Origin: Ditylenchus dipsaci
Lineage: Eukaryota > Nematoda > Chromadorea > Rhabditida > Anguinidae
DNA: 64,000 bases
NCBI GenBank assembly: GCA_004194705.1
Contig: SADC01000394.1
Coordinates: 1 to 64,000 of the forward strand
Direction of reading: 5' to 3'
Shown: piece after piece, positions 44,903 to 55,477 of the stretch
Layout of the letters: every line of letters starts with the position of its first letter
How positions within the stretch are numbered: position 1 is the stretch's first letter
The notes under the pieces: generated by a model
The model's input: the letters and a program-made list of their open reading frames with translations, nothing else
What the model was told of the DNA's origin: nothing
The model's database searches: none
Translations under genes and position numbers: made by a program

Positions 44903-45215
44903 GCACGACGAACCTAAAAATTAAGTGACGTCTCAGGGTGTCGGCCAAATGAGCCGTGCGATAACTCAAAATGTAGCTCAGAATTAGCGCTACAACGTAA
45001 CGTTGAGCTTTTCCCGACTTCGGTACAAAAATCCCCGAAAAAAACCCTTACTATTCAAAAAAATGCCCAAAAGGGTCAAAAACCCGTGCACGACGAACCT
45101 TAAAATTAAGTGACGTCTCAGGGGTGTCGGCCAAATGAGCCGTGCGATAGCTTAAAATGTGGCCAAGGATTCGGGCTACAACGTAACGTTGAGCTTTTCC
45201 CGAGTTCTTATCAGA
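44903..45215. repeat. two-copy tandem repeat, period about 185 bp
   Basis: GCACGACGAACC starts at 44903 and again at 45088. Each copy runs through TTAAGTGACGTCTCAGGG, GTCGGCCAAATGAGCCGTGC and CTACAACGTAACGTTGAGCT. Differences are scattered. The third partial unit one would expect in a satellite is absent. Confidence 0.8.
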
Positions 45216-45269
45216 AAACGCGAAAAAAATACAAAAAACCAAAAACGTGACAGACAGAATGACAAACAT

Positions 45270-46380
45270 TGTCCAAATACTATATAGAGATTTTCGTGTT
45301 CTGGGATTTTTGTGTTCGGGTTAATTTTGTGTTTTTATGTCCTGGATCTAGAAACTCGTGGGTTGCTCTTTAGGGTTTTATACATTGGAGTTCTGGTCGA
45401 TTCTTTTTAGCCCCTGACAAGCATAAATTGTTTGTAGCGAAAATAAATTAAAGCTTTTGAGATATTTTTTTAACTAAGCATATAAACATTATTGTTCAAA
45501 ACAATTGTTACAAAAAATGGCTTGTCCTGCGTTTTTGCATATTTGTTCGTTAAGTATTATTGCAAGCCGTCAATGGCACACATAGTAACGATTCGTAGTT
45601 CAGACGTTAATTCAAGAATAAATAGTTAATATGTTGTCTATCTTAATTAGTTATTTCTCAGCTCTGCAAAATAACTAATTCATTTGATGCCCTGACATTG
45701 TGTGACCCAGCAATTTATTTAGTAAAACTTATTTAATATTTATATCCCCGTCCCTATGTTGACCCTGGTATTGTTCTCTTCCCCGCGGCCTATGAGTGGT
45801 CGAAAGCCTGCTTGAAAATGTGCCGCACCACAGTCTCTTCAAAAAAGTTTCTTCAAATATTGCTTTGTCCTTTGCAAACATGAAGACGCGCACAGACTTC
45901 GATTTTGAGTTGGCTTTTATTCCATTGGGTTACCAAGAAAGTTTTTCGGTCGAATGAATTTTTTCTCTGACATATTGATAGGTTTCAAAATTTTTATTCG
46001 TGAAAATTTAACAAAATTTTCACTTGGGTTTCAAAAAAGAAATGTGAAAATAATCAGCTCAGCTGTATTGTTTGACGTGTTTTAAATCCTTAATTTTGCT
46101 CAAATTTCGAAACCTATTAAAGAGATTCAGAATAATTATCATGTTTTAAAATGTTTAGAAATCTATCAACGTGTCGAACAATAAAATAAGTTCAAAACTA
46201 TTTTTTTCTCAAGCTTTTTATAATTATAAGTGAATTGATAGCTAGCAAAACCACTATTGATGAAAATAAATAAAAATAGTGACTGCAAAAAGACCGAAAA
46301 ATCAATGTCGTAGAATATATTTGCTAGTGTCTGACCCGAATCCGCCGTTATTCCCTGTGCAAAATATTTTTTTTGATCCC
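45270..46380. other. no gene recognised
   Basis: AT-rich, no supportable gene or repeat boundary. Confidence 0.35.
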
Positions 46381-46390
46381 CATTCAAAAT

Positions 46391-46463
46391 CAGGGGTGTA
46401 GCCAGGAGGGCTAACTGGGCTTTTGCCAACCCCTCCCTGTCAGAAATTTTGGCTACGCCTACG
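46391..46463. mobile_element. miniature hAT-type relic
   Basis: CAGGGGTGTAGCCAGGAGGG and inverted TTTTGGCTACGCC resemble the ends of 36782-37289. Possible 8-bp duplication with one mismatch (TTCAAAAT / TTCAGAAT). Only 73 bp long. Confidence 0.5.
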
Positions 46464-46471
46464 TTCAGAAT

Positions 46472-47280
46472 ACTTATCTCCATTTTTAACGAAAATTTCT
46501 ATTCTTTGTACATTTCGGTAGCCCGAAAAAATTTCCTAGAAAAAACCCAAAACAGCAGCATATGGTCATTCGCAGATCCAATGAACAACCCAAACACCCC
46601 CAATCCAAAACACATGCATAGATGTGCATAATAACCTTGAGCCGGCCAAACAGCAATTCTTTTCTAGCCTCCCACCAATTGTGATTTACTGCTCTTCAAA
46701 CAACAGAACAAAATGCAAGAGAAGTGTTGAGAACCCAAGAAGTCAAAGGAAAGGACAATAACCTAGGAAAAGAAGGAGTTGGGAGCATGGCTAAAAGGTT
46801 TAACCTGAAATCTCCCTGCTCCCAAATAAGCGTTGTTTGTCTTCTGGTTGGTGTTTTTCTCCTCATGCATGTCTTTTGTGTGTAATAGAAAATAGAAATC
46901 AATCAATTCTCTCCGCCTATTCCCCTCCCATTTATGGGATTTATTGGGCAGAAGGGGGGAGGTGGACAAGTAATGGGTAGGCGGATTCAATCCATCTTCA
47001 TCTCCACCAGCCTTCATAGATGCAGATCAGCAGTAACAGCTCTAGCAAGCAACAAAGGAGTAGAAGAAATAAGCAAAAGCGAGAATTACTCACCCTTTTT
47101 CTTTCTCTTCTGAAAAACTCTTGCTACTGCTGCTCATGCTTAGATTTGGGTTTGGGCTGCACAAAGCTATTATGGAATTGCTCATTTGTCCGTCTGTAAT
47201 TTTACTTGTTTGACAGAAATTTGTTGGACTGAGAAATTTTTTGTTTCTTGTAAATTATTAGTGTCAGTGCCCGTATTCAG
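46472..47280. other. no gene recognised
   Basis: Relatively GC-balanced, apparently single-copy DNA. No exons with clear frames and splice sites were found. Confidence 0.35.
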
Positions 47281-47284
47281 GGCG

Positions 47285-47530
47285 CAAAACGGTGAAAAAT
47301 CGGACCGATTTTGGAACCGATTCTGTTCCATTTTCGGGCCTGTTTTTGGAACAGATCGGTTCCAAAATCGGTCCGATTTTGGAACCGATTTTGTACCGAT
47401 TTTGTAACAGATTTTTTGTACCGCTTGATTTGCCGATTGTTTAATCGTTTGTTGTACCGATGTTTGTACCGTCTTTTGTACCACTTGTTTTATCGTTTCT
47501 TATGCAGCTTGTTTCACCTGCTTTTGTATT
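47285..47530. repeat. word island, GGTTCCAAAATCGG type
   Basis: CGGTCCGATTTTGGAACCGATT and inversions occur at least five times (47297-47405), decaying into TTTTGTACCGATTT repeats up to 47490. Both strands read open because of the repeat, which explains the frames here. Resembles an isolated terminal array; no TIR boundary found. Confidence 0.6.
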
Positions 47531-47809
47531 GATTTTGCCCAACTAGTCTCATACTAACTGAGAATGAGTGAGTGATAAGTGTAGTTTATAACAAATAACT
47601 GTAGAAATGTAGAGGGTTTTACCTTATATTTCTACAGTTAACGACAAGTCTCAGGCAATTGTGCGGGTTGTGGTCCATCCTATCATATGCAAAATGCGAA
47701 AAACCACCCGAAACACCCAAACCAGTTAAAACCACCCAAAACTAGCCAAAAAGCCTCAAGATTAGGTTTGGTCCACACTTTTCAAGTTCGTGCATTTTAA
47801 AAAATTTCG

Positions 47810-48185
47810 CGGGAATAAAGGTATTGAGTCTGAACCATCCAAACCAAGTGGTCGTCCACTTGGATCAATTTTTTTCACATTTTTCATGTTCCAAAACGTG
47901 TTTTCTGGACTAATTCGGGCATGCTGAAGATGGTTTGACAGTGGTAAAATGCCACTTTCTCGAGTATTTTTTTGAGTATTGGGCGATAATTGACTTTGGT
48001 GAAATCAATTTTTGACCAAAAGTCAAAAAATATGTGAGAAAACGGCATTTTACCATTGTCAAACCATCTTCAGCTTGTCCAAATTAGTCCAGAAAACACG
48101 TTTTGGAACATGAAAAACGTAAAATGTTTTTGATCTAAGTGGACGACCGCTTGGTTTGGCTGGTTCAAAGTAACAAATTTAAATT
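47810..48185. mobile_element. palindromic core (GTCGTCCACTTGGATC) without end words
   Basis: GTGGTCGTCCACTTGGATCA, CATGCTGAAGATGGTTTGAC and GTGGTAAAATG are followed by their reverse complements. The same palindrome forms the innermost 350 bp of 34232-36218 (34605-34960), so it is either an independent MITE inserted there or a core fragment here. Confidence 0.65.
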
Positions 48186-48466
48186 CCCACAAATTTGAAT
48201 TTTTCCCATTGGGGACAGAGTGCGAGTGAGAGTGGAAGAGCTCCATTGGAGACTTAGCTTTACCTTAGACATGATTCCGAGGAAGACTTTTGATCAAAAA
48301 TGCATCTAGAAGCTCTTTTCCCTGTTCATGTCAATGCCGTGTTCTTGTATTTCGTGGACAGTGTGATGTGCATTGAATTAAGCATGAAATTCTGTACACC
48401 TAAACGCGAATATGATGTGACACCCACATCTAGCATATAGCCTCAAAATGGTCGAAGACTTGATAA

Positions 48467-49012
48467 GGACAATACTTTTTTTTCCGACTAAAATATTTTT
48501 TTTCCGACTAATTTCATTTCCGACTAAAATACTTTTTTCTCCGACTAAAATACTTTTTTCTCCGACTAATTTTGATTCTCGATACGAAATCAACCATTTT
48601 TAAAAAATTTTGTGTGAAATTCGAGGGTGGGCAAAGACCAGATGGCTGGAGATCCACTCTGGAATGGCCAAAAGGCCAAAATTTTTAGTTTTCTGCGGGT
48701 TTACTAAAGGGGGGAGTAAACTTTTTGAGAAAAATTGATTGAGCGGATCAGATTTCGGGTCCGATCGGCTTAATCGCCCACAACTCCACCCTGAACCACT
48801 CGAAACCACCATAAACCTGGAATTCTGAGCGATTAAGCCGATCGGACCCGAAATCTGATCCGCTCAATCGATTTTTCTCAAAAAGTTTACTCCCCCTTTA
48901 GTAAACCCCCAGAAAACCAATTATTTCGGCCTTTTGGCCATTCCGGAGTGGGTCCTGAGCTATCTGGTCTTCCCTCATCCCTGAATTTCACTCAAAAAAT
49001 TCAAAAATTGTT
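48467..49012. mobile_element. Mutator-like foldback element, word CTCCGACTAAAATACTTTTTT, right arm truncated
   Basis: Begins GGACAATACTTTTTTTTCCG, with five CCGACTAAAAT words to 48570. The core matches 40876 and 62765 (GGTTTACTAAAGGGGG, GATCAGATTTCGGGTCCGAT). The right arm ends in the core without any word copies, so no target duplication can be tested. Confidence 0.7.
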
Positions 49013-49079
49013 GATTTCGTGCGTTTTTTTGGTGGGGTGGGGGGGGTGTATATGACAGTAGGGTCAAGAATTTTTACAA

Positions 49080-49775
49080 AAAGACATAAGTCAAGCTTTA
49101 AGATTTAACGTTAATAAGTTGTAAAATACATAAAAGCATAATTTAAGCAAGAAACCACAAGTTTTTACAAAAAATGTTTATTTGTAATATTCCTCATCAT
49201 CCTTGTCATCCTAGAAACTTATGCAACCTTGCGAAGGGTGTATAAACAACCGCGAACTTATAGAGCAACCCAATTACTTCAAGAAACTTTTAAAACTGTT
49301 CAAATTTATGGGAGGCCTCATAGTGCGGTAGAGCGTCTCTTAAAATTACTTTAACATTTTCGGAAAACCCAGGCAGCATAGCACCATTGCGGTCCGTTTT
49401 TAAAATATTCGAACGACAATTCCCGAAAACATCCCTTATAAAGCCATCCATAACGAGTAATAAAATAATATCGAATAATAAATAATAAAGAAATAGAGAA
49501 AATTTAAATTTGAACAAATAGTGCCAAGTTTAAAAATATCAACGTTATTTTGGAATATAACCTGCTCTTTTTCTTGACAAATTGCATAGTCATGTCCAAC
49601 TTTCATTGTTTCGAATATCCTGAACTTTGTTGACTTTTCAGCCTTGTTACTTGATAATTTGTTCGGTTTTAATAATCTGCAAATGTGAAACTGTTTTTAA
49701 CGCTTGTTCATAATAGTCGGAGTTAAAGAAAATTAAAGGGAATGAATATATTGTAACAATACTTGCACAAGCGTC
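49080..49775. other. no gene recognised
   Basis: AT-rich; GACAGTAGGGTCAAG near 49055 is a single end like those of the 43343 MITE. Confidence 0.35.
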
Positions 49776-50704
49776 GAACGCCAGCCTCGGGCGCTTGTTC
49801 CGGTGCTGTTGCTGATTTTCAGGAATTCCTGGAGCTTACGTCGGCGCTGGCCCTAAATTTTAAAAATGGCCGGCGCCGCCTTTTGGATCATGTGCAAGTA
49901 CGATTGTAAATAATTTTCAACTCGAAGTTCGATTTTTAAGTTTTTGTGCTGTTTTTCAAGAAGACAAATTGAAATAAAAAACGAAACCGTTGTGTCAGAA
50001 TGAAGTAAGTAATGTTATAAAACACCATTTGCTTCAACGCTTATTCCAACTCCGACGATTGTGAACAAGCCATTACACTTATCTGACCTTATAAATACAC
50101 CCTGTTGGTGACCATTTGGCCGTCTATTTACCCATTTTCTCAAATCCATTCTTGTGTATTTATCCAGTGTGTTCAATTACCCGGAAATGAGGGTGTTATT
50201 AAGTTGGGAGGGCCTGCTGTCTTTGCAAACTGTTATTATTACTATGGCAGTCTAGGCATAACAATAGACTTGAAAATAGATGGTTGACTTCGTCTAGATC
50301 CACTTGGGAGCAGCTGAAGTTGGGGCATAGTTCTAGGATTAGACCATTATTTATCGAAGATTTTATAGGATTGTTTTTTACTTATAGTGCACCTATCGAG
50401 ATGTTTGAAAAGTTTGATAGAAACTTTGAGACTTTGATTTCTGATAAACTTTAATATAATCTTCCAATTCATACAAATCTTTTTTTGTGGGTTTCAGGCT
50501 TTTTACGAGATTTTTCCTTGTTTTGAATTTCCAAATCTGAACTTTGTTTTTTGAAACTTTCAGTGAGTTAAAAAAGAGCAATAAGCATTGGATAAAATAG
50601 AAGATTTTAGAAAAATACCCGGAATTGCCCTTATTTTAATCAAATATCATTATTTATGAGAAAAAAATCTGTGAGCCATTGTTTTAGGTTTGATTATTTG
50701 GCGT

Positions 50705-50955
50705 TAGTAGCGAATACAGCTCCCTCCATAAAACTGACCTTTTGAAAATCGATGTAACTGCGTTTCCTAACAACAAGTTCAGGATTAGCATTTAGGCTCA
50801 GGGTTAGGTCAGCGTACGAAAGTTGTGACTATTAAATAGTTTACGCACTTTTTCTGAGGTCTGTGACATGTATTTGAGTACTCTTTACTTAAGTTGAAAA
50901 ATTTATGAGGGAAGGAAGAGGGGGGGGGTGTTGTATTTGCGACTAGGGTCGATTA
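50705..50955. mobile_element. C-run / G-run MITE, copy 2
   Basis: Interior homologous to 43343-43572 (CAACAAGTTCAGGATTAGCA, GAAAGTTGTGACTA). The ends read GTTAGTAGCGAATACAGCTC and GTATTTGCGACTAGGGTCG, so the terminal word (GCGAATAC) differs from copy 1 (TGTAGAATA). Confidence 0.6.
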
Positions 50956-52700
50956 TTTTTTTTAAATTTTCAGCTCTGAAGCCCACTAATTATGACCCAA
51001 ATTTTTTTGAACATCATCAAAAAACTTCAAAAAGTGGTTTTTTCAAGACTTTCCAACGATCCTCGCATTTTCATGCCTGATTTGGTTTAAATTTTATTTG
51101 AAAAAGATTCTCTGTTATTTTTGGGATGTTTTGACTGTGCTGTCCTCTTCTTGTTGGATTCCTTTTTATTCTTCAAATGTGGTTTGAGTGGGATGAAGAA
51201 AGAGTTACGACCTTCAACAAAAAAACATCAAGTTGTCATTTCCGATTTTTTCCCAACAACTTGCTGACCACCAATTCAAATGAACAGCCTTGGGGTGCAA
51301 AAAAGCGGTGTTTTGATGGAATAGTCATGTTTTGCGTTCTTTTTATTAATTTCGTGGTGTTTATCGAATGAAACAAACTTTCAAATCAGAAATTTAACAC
51401 CGAAAAATTCCGATGAGAATGTTAATTTTATGAATTTTTGAGAACCTATTATATTTTTGAAAAAAACCGAGTTTTTTTGCTATTCTTTGTCAGGTGCTTT
51501 TATTTGAGCGCTTCCTAACTAAAAGCACGGTGCACTGATGTCCTGATATATCACAAATCTTCCGATTTTCTGATTCAAGTCCTGATTTTTTTTTCGTCAA
51601 AAGATTAGCATTTTTTGTGTTTCTCCACCAGGGTACACAAAAGTTCTAATTTATTAAAGAATTTCTTGACTTTTTGGTATTATAACTCCTTTTCAAGACA
51701 AAGGACCAAATTTTGCAATTTTCGATCAATGTACCAGGGCTGCATCGGATATGAGAAAATATAGGTTCGAATAACAAATAATAAAAAAATATCGGTTGAT
51801 TATAGGATAACACATTTCAGATATTTTCGAAAAATTTGAAACTGTTTTTGAATTTTCTATTGAAAATTGGCCATTTTTGAATTTATTCGGGTGCCGAAAG
51901 CAAGTTGTCAGATGCAGCCCTCAAGTGCGCGCCGACTGTAAGAGCTTAATTTAAATCGATTTTCAAATACTCGAAACAAAATCATATTCCAGGTCGAAAT
52001 TTTTTCACTATTTGACCCTTACTTTTGAACCCATGAACTTGCAATGATCAAATAGTTTTTAATATACAACAAAGAGAAATTACGCCCCAAATGCTCCGTT
52101 GATCACCCAGAATATTTTCGAAAATTTTTTCAATCCGAGAAGGTGTTCAAATCAATGCGGTTGCCTCTGCGAATTGTAACTCTAAATGTTTTCTTCCAAT
52201 TTGTTTTGAGTTGGAATAGGATTTGTTGTGTGTGAGGGTGAAGAGCGGGTTGAAATGAATGATTGATGTCGACCTCAAAGTAAGGGTGCCCCTTTCCCCT
52301 TATTACCAAATCCCTTCTCTCCTCTTTAAAGTATGCGCAGCGGCAGTATTGCTGCAAGAACAATGGGATGGAAATCTTAGGGTGGAGCACCCGCAAATCC
52401 AAGAACCACCCTTAAATGGAGCGGTTGAACTCAGCTTTACTCTTTTGCTTTACACTTACACACACCAACCATCCCCCACATCAATCTGGGGATAATAAGA
52501 GTGAATGAGGACTTCCCTCTTGAACTCTTTATCCGCTTTTGTCTATGGCAGCTTCTCTTGCTCTCATTTCAGTTATTACTTATCTTCGAAAATTTCAATT
52601 TTAAACATTGTTATAGCTTTTTAGTTCGGTTGCTTAATTATCGTGGTATTTGCGTGTTTGGATCTAAGCTGTTCTTCCTGTTTGATTTTCTATGCTGTAC
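50956..52700. other. no gene recognised
   Basis: 1.7 kb without a supportable exon model. Frames at 52130-52495 overlap on both strands and show no domain. Confidence 0.35.
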
Positions 52701-52808
52701 GGTCAAGTCTTGATATGAGCACACCCAGTTAAATTCGACCCCCATAAGGAGCCAACAATTTTTTACCTCTATTTTAGAAGATTTTTTCAGGTCTAATAAG
52801 ACAATCTA

Positions 52809-53173
52809 TTAGGTTGATCCAAAAGTTGTGAGACCAACCGCGTGAATTTTTTTTTCGAATTTTTTTTTTCATTTAAAAGACTTAGAACTTATTTATTTAC
52901 ACATTTTAATCATTTTTAGACAAATGAAATTTTTTCGGTACAAAAATGTTGAATAATTTTTTTACCTTGGTCCCCCAGGTTGATTTTTTTCATTTATTTT
53001 TAATCAGCTTGGAGGACCAAGGTGAAAATTTTTTTCAACATTTTTATACCAAAAAAATTTTGTTGTCTAAAATGATTAAAATGTGTAAACAAATGAATTC
53101 TAAGTCTTTTGAACGAAAAAAAATTCGAAAAAACATTTACGCGGTTAGTCTTACAACTTTTGGATCAACCTGA
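52809..53173. mobile_element. mariner-type palindromic MITE
   Basis: TTAGGTTGATCCAAAAGTTG to CAACTTTTGGATCAACCTGA with TA on both sides (52807-52808, 53174-53175). The ends match the classic mariner start TTAGGTTG..CAAAAGT. The whole 365 bp folds back; ACCTTGGTCCCCCAGGTTGA and its complement lie at the centre. Confidence 0.85.
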
Positions 53174-53616
53174 TAGTCCAAAGAAAATTGCATTTTGCCA
53201 ATTGTAAAAAAATGTCGCCACTGCAATAACGCCACGCGAGCCAGGCTCTTGGTTGCAAACCCATCACTTTTTTCAAAGTGGCTATTCAAATTTGAAATTT
53301 CATGTCGAGTAAGAAAAACTTGCGTCAAAAAGTATTGCCCAAGGTCAAATTTAAGGGTACATGTTTATATAATGACTCGACTGTCTTGAAAACTCTTCAA
53401 GAATTACAAAATAACTTTTATAGCTTATCTACAACTTGGTACCAACACATTCCATGCGTCGCCTTATCTTCTGCACTGCCTTATTTGCAGGTTAATTTTT
53501 AATCTCTGAAGAATTTAGGAAATGCACCGCCGATTAAAATCGATACGGTGTGCTGCAGGGTGCGGCAAATTAGCCGCTGGATTTGTTTAAATCATAACAT
53601 TCCTGTTTCTTAAACT

Positions 53617-53848
53617 TTCGCAGAGGCAGGCTGGGTTATGGATTGGCGAGTGAATGGAAGCTCAAGTCTATCGAACAAAACCAGCCGACTTCGACAAGCC
53701 CCAGCCAAGAATCCAGCGTGCTTTGAAAATTCCCCGGTTTATGATGAAAAGGTCGATTGAGTCTTCTGAACGCGGTATTCATCATAAACTTCAAAAAAAA
53801 TTGCCGAACAATCCTAAGCCTAAGCAAATGTTAAGTGAAATGAGTTAA
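53617..53848 (+). CDS. possible orphan exon (weak)
   Basis: After acceptor TTTCGCAG (about 53623), two overlapping frames look gene-like: RLGYGLASEWKLKSIEQNQP, ending at about 53734, and from ATG 53654 a basic 64-residue frame MEAQVYRTKPADFDKPQPR... to 53848. Codon use is better than the surroundings but no partner exon or domain was recognised. It could be a captured fragment or relic. Confidence 0.2.
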
Positions 53849-53979
53849 TTTGAATTTTGTGTCTGAAAGTGTCGTTTTTTGTTGTTGTTTTTGTTTGCCC
53901 TTGTTGGATCCTCGTGCTAATGAATGTTGTAATGCATGTTTGGTACAAAGAAATTGTTTAGAATGCCAATGAAACTTAT

Positions 53980-54115
53980 ATCATATCGAAAAATAACGTG
54001 TGAAATTCAAAATGCGGGCAAAAAAATCATTCGAAAACATTATTAAAAAAAAAACTCTGTCGTCCCGTGCGGATTCAAAACTTTGAAATTGCCATGATAA
54101 GGAAGAAACAGGGTT
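53980..54115. repeat. fragment of the 9060 dispersed repeat
   Basis: ATTCGAAAACATTATT, GTGCGGATTCAAAACTTTGA and AATTGCCATGATAAGGAAG match the start of the 9060, 19270 and 33320 copies. Confidence 0.6.
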
Positions 54116-54338
54116 TTTTAAGGAAAAAGCGCCCCGAGAATTTGAAAAAATGAAAAGTTTTTTATTTTAGTGAAGGCGAAAATGTGCCCAGTTTTTGTGA
54201 AAATCGTTTAGACTAACAACAAAGTCGACATACTTTTGGCGACTGTAGGATAGAACATCCACTTGTCGCTGTTTTAGCTTCAAGAAACACGCTTTACCTG
54301 AGGTATGATAAATTTATCAAAGTGTAACTAACAGACTA

Positions 54339-54578
54339 CCGTATATGCTCTATTAATTAGACACCCCCTAAGTTCAAAATCGTGTTTTTGGCATTGTGTT
54401 TTTGACCCACTTTTTGATCACTTCTCCCAGGCAAGTTACAACCCATTTGATAGCTCATCTTTCTAGCTACAAAATGGGTGGTCACTTGCCTGAGAGAAGT
54501 GATCAAAAAGTGGGTCCAAAACACAATGCCAAAAACACGATTTTGAACTTAGGTGTCTAATTAATAGAGCATATACGG
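54339..54578. mobile_element. pogo-like hairpin MITE, word TTAGACACC
   Basis: CCGTATATGCTCTATTAATT to AATTAATAGAGCATATACGG with TA on both sides. Unlike its relatives it is one almost perfect hairpin with ~115-bp arms (GTTCAAAATCGTGTTTTTGG, GATCACTTCTCCCAGGCAAG) and lacks the usual body. Confidence 0.88.
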
Positions 54579-55477
54579 TATAACCTAAGGTTAATGCCGA
54601 TCGAAAAATATTAATAAAGAGAATAAAATTTCACAATGAGTTTTATAAATAAAGTTTTCATACTCCCAATATCACTTGCGAAACTCATCAAGAAATTTTT
54701 ATTCTCTTGTACTAGTTTCAAGATTATTTTCTGGTTTTGTCTGCATCGAAGGTTAGCCAAATTTTTCTCAACTTGTCAATGATTCTCAGAAACCTTCCAC
54801 ATTTTCAGAGAATCTGGCCATATTTTCGAAAAACTGAGACTTTTTCACAAAACCGGTCACATTTTTGCCTTTTTGACTAAGACAAAAAAATTCTGTGCCC
54901 AATCTTGGCGATTTTTCTTTTTTGTCCTATACATAGCGACTTTTCAGGTTGACCTGTACTACGCACATTTTTTACCTCTATCTTGGGAGTCTTTCCATAG
55001 TCTCCTTTAAGTGGTGGAGCGAGGGGATGGCTAACACCGCGCTGCCAGGTTTTTTTTCCGTTGTCTCACAGTTATCGCCTGAATAACTCGGTGTTATGAA
55101 TCTTAAATTTTTCGGTTTCAAAAATCATTCACGTGTTCACGAAATGAAATTCAATTATTTTCTGGCATTTCCTGCAAGATTTCTAAGAAATTTCAGCCCA
55201 TAATGTACAGCAGGCTTAAGGACACTCAAATTTGAAATTTATTTCTATAAATTTTTGTAGATTCTGTTAGCCGTTCTGATTTCGGATCCTTCAATATCAG
55301 AGACCATTGTTAGCAATTAGAGTTTCCAACGGCGTCGGGATTTTCAATAATTTCGGGATTCCAAGCGGATTTAGTCAGGATTGCCATCCCGTTGCCTGAA
55401 GTATATAGCTAAAATATAAAGCAACAACTTTTACTTACAAGCCTAACCAATTTTTATGCAAACTGATATATTTTCAG

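Noticed and set aside
47182..47532. Repetitive 100-codon frame
   Set aside because: Produced by the GGTTCCAAAATCGG array; no domain, and open on both strands.
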